Shown here: piece after piece, positions 1 through 5,888 of the stretch
How the letters are laid out: each line of letters starts with the position of its first letter
Position numbering within the stretch: the stretch's first letter is position 1
NCBI GenBank assembly: GCA_017537495.1
Contig: JAFYKS010000007.1
Span: 1 to 5,917, forward strand
Direction of reading: 5' to 3'
From: Bacillota bacterium
Lineage (GTDB): Bacteria; Bacillota; Clostridia; Peptostreptococcales; Anaerovoracaceae
Length of the DNA: 5,917 nucleotides
The notes under the pieces: generated by a model
Seen by the model: only the letters and a program-made list of their open reading frames with translations
Databases searched by the model: none
Told to the model about the DNA's origin: nothing
Translations under genes and position numbers: made by a program

Positions 1-204
1 CATCATTTCCGCTTTTAAACGTGCAATCGCCTCATTCAGCAGCTGAATTTTCGTCTTAATACCCGCTGAATCCCCCATGGATGTGGATGTATCCAGCAGA
101 AGCAGGAAAGCCAGATGTGGCTCATTAGGGTTGCGGATACCGTCATAAACCTGTTCGTTACGTTCCGGGAATGCTCCCTTTTTAATCTGATTTAAAAAAC
201 TCAT
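1..204 (-). CDS. VWA-domain protein, TerY-like (N-terminal 68 residues, cut by the window edge)
   Basis: I translated this partial frame by hand. It begins MSFLNQIKKGAFPERNEQ and runs open to base 1. A hydrophobic strand (LAFLLLLD, residues 31-38) leads into DTSTSM at 38-43, the MIDAS metal-binding DxSxS motif of von Willebrand A domains (D38, S40, S42). A helix with the pattern I..LNEAIARLKAEM follows at 53-67. This layout, with the VWA domain starting almost at the N-terminus and no signal peptide, resembles cytoplasmic TerY-type proteins. Those often work with a PP2C phosphatase and a Ser/Thr kinase, which would have to be encoded left of the window. The start at 204 is set by AAAGGAGG (217-210) five bases upstream. 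The gene is the third of a leftward operon, 34 bp after the preceding stop. The domain call is solid; the TerY subfamily and any partners are inference. Confidence 0.85.
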   Translation of the reverse strand, partial: MSFLNQIKKGAFPERNEQVYDGIRNPNEPHLAFLLLLDTSTSMGDSAGIKTKIQLLNEAIARLKAEMM

Positions 205-238
205 AATGTCCTCCTTTATATACTCATTGTATTTTCAT

Positions 239-865
239 CTACCAGTCTTCCGGTGGGATCTTATCTTTCCAAAAGGCTTCTCTCCAGGATGCCAGGTCAT
301 CTGAAGGACACTCATTGTCATCCAGGGCATCAAATTCGATGGTATCCTCGGGATCTGTAATAATCGGATTACGGAAAATCTCCCGTTCCAGATCTGCCCA
401 GTCCGGATCGAATTGAGGCATGCTCACATGTTCTGTGGCAACATCTATGATTTTGTCTGCATTCAGGTATGGAACCATGATGCATGCATCCATATATACT
501 GCAAAGGCTTTATCATTAAAACGGGTCTCGCCTTCGTATGTAAAGGCATATACGTACACAACTCGTCTGCCGTCCATCTGGAAACAACCGTAGCTGCTTG
601 ATTCCTGTGAGTTGATTTCCTGCAGACACATTTTCAGACGGTCCACATTTTCACTGCGGCAGTAAACCGGCAGCATGGTGTTGATTGCGATGACCTTTTT
701 ATCTTCGTGTACTTTGATACTGACTTCCTCGGTCATATCCCCCAGGTGAAAATGGAGGCTGACCAGATTACGTTCTTCGTTGGACATGGTGATCCATCCC
801 TGATTTCTGCAGTAGTTCATAATGTTCTTATACATCTCTTTTGCGCTCATATAAAAATCCAACAT
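239..865 (-). CDS. YbjN / type III secretion chaperone-like fold protein, 208 residues
   Basis: This is a small soluble protein with no signal peptide or membrane segment. Residues about 8-142 show the YbjN-like alternation: an N-terminal helix (MYKNIMNYCRNQGW), a strand hairpin (LVSLHFHLGD..EEVSIKVHEDKKVIAINTMLP), a helix (NVDRLKMCLQEINS), a strand pair around the Gly-Arg-Arg turn at 99-101 (YGCFQMDGRRVVYVYAFTY), and a closing helix (DKAFAVYMDACIMVPYLNADKII). An acidic, Asp/Glu- and Trp-rich tail follows (about 150-208) and ends IPPEDW. Proteins of this fold often act as small binding or adaptor proteins; no catalytic residues are visible. The start at 865 has AAGGAGG (878-872) just upstream, embedded in the end of the preceding gene, and the two genes are 11 bp apart, so they are surely co-transcribed. 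It appears distantly related to its operon neighbour (877-1467). The family call rests on secondary-structure pattern, not on a diagnostic motif; the function is unknown. Confidence 0.72.
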   Translation of the reverse strand: MLDFYMSAKEMYKNIMNYCRNQGWITMSNEERNLVSLHFHLGDMTEEVSIKVHEDKKVIAINTMLPVYCRSENVDRLKMCLQEINSQESSSYGCFQMDGRRVVYVYAFTYEGETRFNDKAFAVYMDACIMVPYLNADKIIDVATEHVSMPQFDPDWADLEREIFRNPIITDPEDTIEFDALDDNECPSDDLASWREAFWKDKIPPEDW

Positions 866-876
866 TCTATCCCTCC

Positions 877-1467
877 TTATACTGTCAACAGACGAATGGT
901 TTCCAGGTATGCTTCCGCACTTTTCATTACAGAGCGGAAATAGCGGTGAAAGACTTCTTCTGTGAAGCTTCCTTCTGCGAAAGAATAGCGGTATATACAG
1001 CTGATTTCACCTGTGCAGTCATCCAGGCAGAAGAATCCAAACCCCACATCAGGATCTTCGTTAAAACTGTGCAGCGTGTGCGCCAGATGTCTGGAACCGC
1101 CCTGCGCCGCCAGAATCGGAAGGATGACCTTCAGCGTCACCATACTGTACTCACCGCAGGTACTGATTTTGGTCCAGCATTTTTTGCCGGGATAACGCAT
1201 CATCAGGCAGTTTCCGCCCTCGCGTTCGTACACTTCCGCACCTCTGGCTTTATAGAACACCTTCAGCTGGCGGATAATGAACTGTGCCTCCTTTTCTCTT
1301 TCGCAAAGTTCGGGTTCATCCAGGAACTCTTCGAATTCCCGTGCAGTATCATTATCGTTTTCCAGCAGCTCGTCCAGCAGTTCCAGAAAGGTTCCGTCAG
1401 GCCGCGGATTGCAAAGTTCAATGTTTCTTGTTTTTCTCAGTTCTTCTAAAATATCTTCCGTCAACAT
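877..1467 (-). CDS. YbjN-like protein, 196 residues, first gene of the leftward operon
   Basis: This is a soluble protein without signal peptide. An acidic N-terminal third (residues 1-62, with LELLDELLENDND and EFEEFLDEPE) is helical and precedes a YbjN-like domain at about 62-194: helix (AQFIIRQLKVFYKARG), strands (EVYEREGGNCLMMRYPG and CWTKISTCGEYSMVTLKVILP), a strand pair around D149/D150-C-T-G (VGFGFFCLDDCTGEISCIYRYSF), and a final helix (TEEVFHRYFRSVMKSAEAYLETIRLL). The last part lines up by eye with residues 90-141 of the next gene product, so the two look like divergent paralogues, this one carrying the extra N-terminal helices. It has eight cysteines (19, 55, 87, 97, 104, 147, 151, 157), a high count for a cytosolic protein of this size, though there is no CxxC pair. 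The start at 1467 is fixed by AAAAGGAGG (1480-1472). A promoter-like sequence lies about 40 bp upstream. The function is unknown; an adaptor or chaperone for the operon's VWA protein is a guess. Confidence 0.7.
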   Translation of the reverse strand: MLTEDILEELRKTRNIELCNPRPDGTFLELLDELLENDNDTAREFEEFLDEPELCEREKEAQFIIRQLKVFYKARGAEVYEREGGNCLMMRYPGKKCWTKISTCGEYSMVTLKVILPILAAQGGSRHLAHTLHSFNEDPDVGFGFFCLDDCTGEISCIYRYSFAEGSFTEEVFHRYFRSVMKSAEAYLETIRLLTV

Positions 1468-1506
1468 GTCTCCTCCTTTTTATCTTCGCTTCCCTTTTGT
1501 AATTTC

Positions 1507-1535
1507 ATTAAATCACGCCCCCATCCCCCACTCAA
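1507..1535 (-). promoter_or_regulatory. Predicted sigma-A promoter of the leftward YbjN/YbjN/VWA operon
   Basis: Read on the minus strand, TTGAGT (1535-1530) is followed after exactly 17 bp by TTTAAT (1512-1507). This predicts a start near 1500 and a leader of about 32 bases to the ATG at 1467. Each hexamer matches consensus at four of six positions, so the promoter is moderate and could need an activator. The spacer contains two G5 tracts separated by AT. It is the best-spaced candidate I see upstream of the operon. Confidence 0.5.
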
Positions 1536-1545
1536 TTTACGTTCC

Positions 1546-1575
1546 GTCCTCTTTCATCCTTTTTCGTCCCTTTTC
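1546..1575. repeat. Three tandem 10-bp repeats between the divergent promoters, candidate operator
   Basis: Plus-strand units are GTCCTCTTTC (1546-1555), ATCCTTTTTC (1556-1565) and GTCCCTTTTC (1566-1575), consensus RTCCYYTTTC. A decayed further copy may sit at 1586-1595 (GTCGCTTCTT). The array lies exactly between the two -35 boxes, 10 bp from the leftward one and 18 bp from the rightward one. A 10-bp period puts each unit on the same DNA face, as expected for head-to-tail binding by an OmpR-type winged-helix protein, a domain carried by the adjacent regulator. The repeat is seen directly; the operator role is inferred. Chance pyrimidine richness is the main alternative. Confidence 0.5.
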
Positions 1576-1593
1576 AATAATTTTTGTCGCTTC

Positions 1594-1622
1594 TTGACAT
1601 ACCGGCACTCCGCACGTATGAT
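1594..1622 (+). promoter_or_regulatory. Near-consensus sigma-A promoter of the wHTH-NACHT gene
   Basis: TTGACA (1594-1599) is a perfect -35 box and TATGAT (1617-1622) a five-of-six -10 box, with the ideal 17-bp spacer. The predicted start is near 1629, giving a leader of about 37 bases. A box this good suggests high basal activity unless it is repressed, which fits a repressor site close by. Confidence 0.85.
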
Positions 1623-1637
1623 TTAAGTAATAAAAAA

Positions 1638-1652
1638 GCCGGGATGCCCGGC
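1638..1652 (+). promoter_or_regulatory. GC-only leader hairpin abutting the ribosome binding site
   Basis: GCCGGG (1638-1643) pairs perfectly with CCCGGC (1647-1652) around an ATG triloop. The stem ends on the base before the AGGAGG at 1653-1658. No T-tract follows, so it is not a terminator. It would lie about 10 bases inside the predicted transcript. It could stabilise the 5' end, tune ribosome access, or as DNA act as a palindromic protein site. The loop ATG has no ribosome binding site and opens a frame out of phase with the gene, so I do not call it a start. Confidence 0.6.
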
Positions 1653-1658
1653 AGGAGG
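1653..1658 (+). promoter_or_regulatory. Ribosome binding site deciding the start of the wHTH-NACHT gene
   Basis: A perfect AGGAGG sits seven bases before the ATG at 1666. It fixes that start over the out-of-frame ATG at 1644 and over later in-frame Met codons. It directly touches the leader hairpin. Confidence 0.9.
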
Positions 1659-1665
1659 TTTTCAT

Positions 1666-4284
1666 ATGATAACGCAGAAGAAAAGAGTAAAAGAAGTCCG
1701 GCTTCATGCGGACGGAAAAGACGCATACATCTCCATCGATGGCTCCCAGGCATACCTGATGGCAGACGGCATCAGCTATCCCTTTGGAAGCAACTCCGGT
1801 ATCCTGATTCTGCTGATAGAAAACCGCAACCGTGAAGTTTCCCGAGCGGAACTGCTGAAACTGAAGGAACAGGAAAGAAAATCCGAAGAAGAATACGCAG
1901 ACAATATCATAACCAACGGCATCTCCAACATCCGTAAGCTGCTGAAGAAAGAAGCTGGTATGAAGGATGCTGATATAAAAAAATTAATTGTAACCAGCGG
2001 ACAGTCCGAAGGCTATAAAGTCCGCCTTATTTTAGACGAAAAAGATCTCAAGTATGATGATGCTTTTGAGATGGAGCCATATGTTCCGTATTCCTCTGCC
2101 CGTTCCGGATGGGATTTTCCTGCCCTGCAGCTCCTGACAGGGGGACGGCAGATCCGGACCGAGTACCTGCCTTCCTGCACCCTGGACAGCATCAATTACA
2201 AAAATCTGGAGACCTGCATCCGCACACTCTGCGAAAAGCAGGTAAACGGCACCCCGGTGCCTTCTTCCATCATTCTTTCTGCCAGAGGAGGTGCCGGAAA
2301 GACCTTCTCCATGTTCCATCTTTATGGGGCAGCTGAGAGTCTGGGCATCCGCCCCATTTATGTGCACGCCATGAATCTGCAGGAGGAAGAGCATAATCTG
2401 CTCCACTATATTTCCCGGAAATACCTGCATGAGCCGGATTACCACCGTCATGCGGATACCTTCGAGAACTTCATGAGAGATATCAGAAGGCCGGTTCTTC
2501 TGCTGGTAGACGGCATGAACGAAATTTCCACCCGAAAGCAGGAATACTGCTGCAGATCTTTCAAATGGATGGCCGAAGCTTTCCCTGCACAGATCAGCAG
2601 CATTTTCTCCACTCGCTTCCCTCAGTGGCTCCATTCCATGCTGTATGAAACACTGGAGATTCAGCTCCAGCCTCTGGAAAAAGATCTGGTCCGCGACCAT
2701 AAGCAGAGTCTGCTCAGCCGCCTTCATGTAGAGCTGACGCCTCTTCTTCTGAACATCCTGGACCAAATCGAACCGTCCCAGCTGAATCACATTCACAGCC
2801 GCTATGACCTTTACCAGAAATATTTTGATGTTCTGGCTGACCGTGCCTACAGAAAGAACGGTGACGGCTGGATTTACGATGTTCTGGCACACACTGCCGC
2901 CAGATCAATGGAGGGTGAGAAGATAGATAACCGTTGGCTGAAGAAGCTTTGCTCCGACCGTGGAGAATATGATTTCATCCATAGCTGGTGTGCTGGTGAA
3001 GAATATCCGCTGGAAGATCCGTCCGCTGTCGAAAAACTGAAGGCTACCGGTTTCCTGATGAAAGATTTCTATGATGAGTATACCATCCATCAGCAGTACC
3101 GGGACTATCTGGCCATCCGACACGGCCTGCTGATGATGCACTGCAGACAGCTGGCCCCCGCGGATTTCCTGTCCGCACTCATCGATGCGACCCGCTATTT
3201 CAAGCGGTCGGATGCCGAAAGTCAGGATGAAATCAATTTCCGCCGTCATAATTATATGGACCTGGGCGAATTCGGATTTTATGCAGCTATGGACTGGTAC
3301 CACAAATATGGTAAGGATCCTGCGCTGGAGCCCCTGCTGCTGCAGCTGGGCATTCAGGTTGCTTATCTCTACGATAATGTCCGTAACCTGGAAGGGCTCT
3401 ACGACCTGCATAATCAGCTGGATGGTCTTCTCGCAAAATATCTGGACCAGCCGATTACTGACTCCCGGCTGAATGCGTCCCTGCCAGGCTATTATTTCTG
3501 TCTGAGCAAGCTGGTTTCCAGCACCAACGGTGTGAAAAAGCTTTCTGAGAACTCACAGCGTCTCGATTTTTCAAAGAAGCTGGAAATGTATTATACAGCA
3601 TGGCTGGATAATGGAAATACAGTTCCGGAACAGCGAGCTGTAGCGCTCAGCGGGCTGGGCGGCGTATATCTGGCCCGTTACCGGATTGTGTCAGGTTTTG
3701 CCGCTGAGATCGAGGCTCTCACCATGGCTGTCAAATACCATACGGAGGCCATGGAACTCCGCCGCAGTATCAATTCACCAAAACTGTATCGAAGCTATGC
3801 TGCTCTGGGAACTGACTACTTCTACAAAGGGAAGGCCTATCTGAAAGATAAGGAAACTGACCGCACTCTGGAAGCTATCAACGTATTCCGCGCGGCGGCC
3901 GATCAGCACCTTATGGCAGTTCAACAGGATGCAAATTGTGAAAAACATGTTTCATGGACCCGTATGGCCGGCTGCTGGTATGCGCTGTGCCTCATTCTGC
4001 CTGATGAAAAGGCCGCAGAAAGAGAAGAGTGCTGCAGCCTGCTTGCTGCAGCTGTAGCTTCCAGCTATAACTGCATCCAGGCAACTGCTGCCAAAAGTGG
4101 TGTCCGCCATTTGAGCGGCGAAATTCAGGCCCTGCTCAGAGACATTTCACGCTATATGCCTCTTCTCACCTTAACAAAATCGGATTCCGCTCACATCGAC
4201 CAGCTATGTGACTTGTACCATGACGCTTTCCCTTCCGAACCAAAACCGGAAAGAAGCAGGGACAACAAGTGCATCCTGTTCTAA
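1666..4284 (+). CDS. STAND-type regulator: OmpR-like winged helix, NACHT ATPase, TPR-like helical repeats (872 residues)
   Basis: The N-terminus (about 8-122) reads as an OmpR-type winged helix: EVSRAELL (57-64), the recognition-helix-like IITNGISNIRKLL (81-93), and the wing VTSGQSEGYKVRL (109-121), matching the family's 'T..G.GYrl' ending. The ATPase core follows. Walker A is ARGGAGKT (206-213; K212, T213), with Ala in the first position, which the P-loop pattern allows. Walker B is VLLLVDGMNEI (277-287; D282, E286), the NACHT form with Asn replacing the usual second Asp. A sensor-1-like FSTR ends at R317. Residues about 530-830 are helical, with TPR-like units near 655-700, 705-752 and 762-800 (LGGVYLA, ALGTDYFYKGKAYL). 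No membrane segment is seen. Known STAND regulators (MalT, AfsR/SARP types) keep the ATPase closed until the C-terminal sensor binds a signal, then oligomerise on DNA; the same cycle is inferred here. It differs from AfsR in lacking a clear BTAD region after the winged helix. Its divergent position suggests control of the YbjN/YbjN/VWA operon. An antiphage NACHT role is a weaker alternative. Confidence 0.88.
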   Translation: MITQKKRVKEVRLHADGKDAYISIDGSQAYLMADGISYPFGSNSGILILLIENRNREVSRAELLKLKEQERKSEEEYADNIITNGISNIRKLLKKEAGMKDADIKKLIVTSGQSEGYKVRLILDEKDLKYDDAFEMEPYVPYSSARSGWDFPALQLLTGGRQIRTEYLPSCTLDSINYKNLETCIRTLCEKQVNGTPVPSSIILSARGGAGKTFSMFHLYGAAESLGIRPIYVHAMNLQEEEHNLLHYISRKYLHEPDYHRHADTFENFMRDIRRPVLLLVDGMNEISTRKQEYCCRSFKWMAEAFPAQISSIFSTRFPQWLHSMLYETLEIQLQPLEKDLVRDHKQSLLSRLHVELTPLLLNILDQIEPSQLNHIHSRYDLYQKYFDVLADRAYRKNGDGWIYDVLAHTAARSMEGEKIDNRWLKKLCSDRGEYDFIHSWCAGEEYPLEDPSAVEKLKATGFLMKDFYDEYTIHQQYRDYLAIRHGLLMMHCRQLAPADFLSALIDATRYFKRSDAESQDEINFRRHNYMDLGEFGFYAAMDWYHKYGKDPALEPLLLQLGIQVAYLYDNVRNLEGLYDLHNQLDGLLAKYLDQPITDSRLNASLPGYYFCLSKLVSSTNGVKKLSENSQRLDFSKKLEMYYTAWLDNGNTVPEQRAVALSGLGGVYLARYRIVSGFAAEIEALTMAVKYHTEAMELRRSINSPKLYRSYAALGTDYFYKGKAYLKDKETDRTLEAINVFRAAADQHLMAVQQDANCEKHVSWTRMAGCWYALCLILPDEKAAEREECCSLLAAAVASSYNCIQATAAKSGVRHLSGEIQALLRDISRYMPLLTLTKSDSAHIDQLCDLYHDAFPSEPKPERSRDNKCILF

Positions 4285-4293
4285 ATAAAACGA

Positions 4294-4349
4294 AAAATGC
4301 TGTCCTCAGGTCCCTTACGGGTTCCTGAGAACAGCATTTTCTGTTTTTT
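4294..4349. terminator. Bidirectional intrinsic terminator between convergent genes
   Basis: AAAATGCTGT (4294-4303) pairs with ACAGCATTTT (4331-4340), and CTCAGG (4305-4310) with CCTGAG (4324-4329). A single C/A mismatch separates the two blocks, and a small CCC/GGG pairing is possible in the loop. Rightward, T4 then T6 (4337-4349) follow the stem; leftward, the A-rich stretch 4287-4297 reads as T-tracts. It therefore can stop both the regulator gene, which ends 10 bp before, and the htrA-like gene, whose stop codon lies about 15 bp beyond. Confidence 0.92.
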
Positions 4350-4364
4350 AAGAGATTGTTATGA

Positions 4365-5729
4365 CTACCATGGGAAGAAGTCGAAAAAGTCTTCCCAGCC
4401 GTTTCCGTTATTCTGTCCGTTCTGCTGCGGACCGTTTTCATTCTGACCGCTGTTTGGATTCTGCTGGCCGTTCTGGCCGCCGTCTCCTTCGTTTGCCTGT
4501 TCATCAGCTGCGGATTTCACAGCCTGGGAGTCTTCCAGAACCAGGTCAAATTTCTTCAGCTCATTGTCTCTTACTACGGTGAACACCACCTTATCACCAG
4601 GGGCATGTTCCTGAATCAGGCTGATGAGCTGAGCTCCGCTGGTAATCTTGTCATCATCCAGGTAGTAAATCAGGTCGCCTACTTCCAGTCCGGATTTCTT
4701 CGCGTTGTTGCCGTTGAGTTCTGCGATGTACACACCGGTAATCTGAACCCCGTACTTCATGGCTTCGGAAGAATCGGTCAGGTCCAGAATGGAGATACCT
4801 GCCGCTGCACGGCCTTCCACATAGCCTGTTTCAATCAGGGAGGATGTAATCTTTTTCGCCAGATTGGACGGGATTACAAATCCCAGCCCTTCAATTTCAG
4901 AACCTGCTGACTTGGCTACAACGATACCGATCAGATTACCATACTGGTCAAAAAGTCCGCCGCCGGAGTTGCCCGGATTGATGGCTGCACTGGTCTGAAT
5001 CAGCTTCATGGTTCTGCCGTCCAGAGTGATTTCTCTTTCCAGACCGCTGATGATACCTTCCGTAGCACTTCCTGCCAGCTGGCCCAGCGGATTGCCGATA
5101 GCCACTGCCAGATCACCCACACTTAATGCGTCGCTGTCGCCGAATGCTGCCGGAATCAGGTCTGTCTTCTCTACCTTCAGCACAGCCAGGTCTGTCTGTT
5201 CGTCGGTGGCAACCAGAGTGGCCTTGATTGCGGTTCCGTCGTGGAAGGTTACTTTGATATTGCTGGCATCGTCAATAACATGATTATTGGTTGCGATATA
5301 GCCGTCTGCAGAAATGATGACACCGCTGCCTGCACCCTTGGTAACGTACTGTCCCAGCCAGGTATCAGTTGTCACAGATTCTGTGGTAATTGCCACCACG
5401 GAGTTTTCATTCTTCGCCACGATTTCCTGAATGGAAAGCGGGCTGCCTGTGTTTTCTGCAATGTTATAGTTGGTATTGTTAATGGACTTGTCGATGCTGG
5501 TCCCCCCAAAGGTGCTGATCGCCAGAGCATAAGCACCTGCGCCTACGGCCGCTGACAGAATCATGGCGAAAATCAGGGTGATGACACAGGCCTTCTTCGT
5601 TACATATTTTGGTTCTTTCGTTTTCGTGTTTACGGGCTCGCTGTATCCGGTATAATAATCCTGCGGACCGCGGCTTTCCTGTGTGTATTTTCCAGGTTCA
5701 GTTTCTCCGAATTTATTCCAATCTTCCAT
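4365..5729 (-). CDS. htrA: HtrA/DegP-family serine protease, membrane-anchored, one PDZ domain (454 residues)
   Basis: This is an envelope quality-control protease that cleaves misfolded exported proteins. A hydrophilic cytoplasmic N-terminus (1-45, ending in KYVTKK) precedes one membrane helix (about 46-72) that anchors the protein with its catalytic part outside. The trypsin-like domain (about 98-300) has the full triad: H150 in ATNNHV, D180 in TDLAVL, S255 in GNSGGG. The oxyanion-loop region reads TSAAINPGNSGG. One PDZ domain follows at about 308-400 (SGLEVGDLIYYLDDDKI). The tail (about 405-444) is low-complexity Gln/Asn/Gly, and the last ten residues are WEDFFDFFPW. Length and layout match HtrA-like proteases of Firmicutes. 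The start at 5729 has AGGAGG (5745-5740) ten bases upstream, with a closer AAGGAA also present. It is a single-gene unit with its own promoter and a shared terminator. The family is certain; the exact orthologue (htrA, htrB or degP naming) is not. Confidence 0.96.
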   Translation of the reverse strand: MEDWNKFGETEPGKYTQESRGPQDYYTGYSEPVNTKTKEPKYVTKKACVITLIFAMILSAAVGAGAYALAISTFGGTSIDKSINNTNYNIAENTGSPLSIQEIVAKNENSVVAITTESVTTDTWLGQYVTKGAGSGVIISADGYIATNNHVIDDASNIKVTFHDGTAIKATLVATDEQTDLAVLKVEKTDLIPAAFGDSDALSVGDLAVAIGNPLGQLAGSATEGIISGLEREITLDGRTMKLIQTSAAINPGNSGGGLFDQYGNLIGIVVAKSAGSEIEGLGFVIPSNLAKKITSSLIETGYVEGRAAAGISILDLTDSSEAMKYGVQITGVYIAELNGNNAKKSGLEVGDLIYYLDDDKITSGAQLISLIQEHAPGDKVVFTVVRDNELKKFDLVLEDSQAVKSAADEQANEGDGGQNGQQNPNSGQNENGPQQNGQNNGNGWEDFFDFFPW

Positions 5730-5779
5730 AGTTTTCCTTCCTCCTGTATACCCCTCTCTTCTTTTCAGCGGGTAACTAA

Positions 5780-5785
5780 ATTATA
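5780..5785 (-). promoter_or_regulatory. -10 box of the htrA-like gene's promoter
   Basis: On the minus strand this is a perfect TATAAT (5785-5780), giving a predicted start near 5773 and a leader of about 43 bases. At 17 bp upstream the -35 position holds ACCAAA (5808-5803), which is far from consensus. A strong -10 with no -35 is typical of an activator-dependent promoter, and the tandem TTACAC repeats occupy that spot. Confidence 0.65.
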
Positions 5786-5790
5786 TACAT

Positions 5791-5812
5791 CTTTTGTGTA
5801 ATTTTGGTGTAA
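5791..5812 (-). promoter_or_regulatory. Two tandem 11-bp repeats upstream of htrA, candidate response-regulator site
   Basis: Minus-strand units TTACACCAAAA (5812-5802) and TTACACAAAAG (5801-5791) are directly adjacent and nearly identical. Direct TTNACA-like hexamers with an 11-bp period are the hallmark of OmpR/PhoB-family response-regulator sites such as the PhoP box of Bacillus. In Bacillus, htrA genes are controlled by the OmpR-family regulator CssR under secretion stress, so an analogous site is plausible. The regulator's identity here is not visible. Confidence 0.55.
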
Positions 5813-5888
5813 AAAAGTTGAGAAATATGATAAAATAGTATGTTGTATTATATATGTTATCATGGGGATATTTCGAGATATATTTATT

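Noticed and set aside
841..1449. Plus-strand open frame of 202 codons over the YbjN-like gene
   Set aside because: The minus-strand gene has a good ribosome binding site, a promoter and a neighbour sharing its pattern; the plus frame has none of these.
1518..1529. G5/G5 tract as a G-quadruplex or a true MalT box
   Set aside because: Only two G-tracts are present, too few for a standard intramolecular quadruplex, and the adjacent regulator has an OmpR-type winged helix rather than MalT's LuxR-type domain.
1644..1835. Upstream ATG in the hairpin loop that opens a frame overlapping the NACHT gene
   Set aside because: No ribosome binding site precedes it, the ATG lies inside a GC stem-loop, and the encoded peptide is a shifted reading of the winged-helix region.
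2032..2892. Long antisense open frame (286 codons) inside the NACHT gene
   Set aside because: It runs opposite a gene with clear domain motifs, lacks a ribosome binding site and protein-family signals, and is a by-product of the codon use of the sense strand.
4270..4281. C-terminal CILF of the NACHT protein resembles a eukaryotic CaaX prenylation box
   Set aside because: There is no sign of a host-injected effector, and a four-residue match after a hydrophilic tail is easily due to chance.
5862..5888. Earlier in-frame ATG (5862) as the start of the edge gene
   Set aside because: The upstream sequence is all A/T with no ribosome binding site; I kept only the later ATG, at low confidence.
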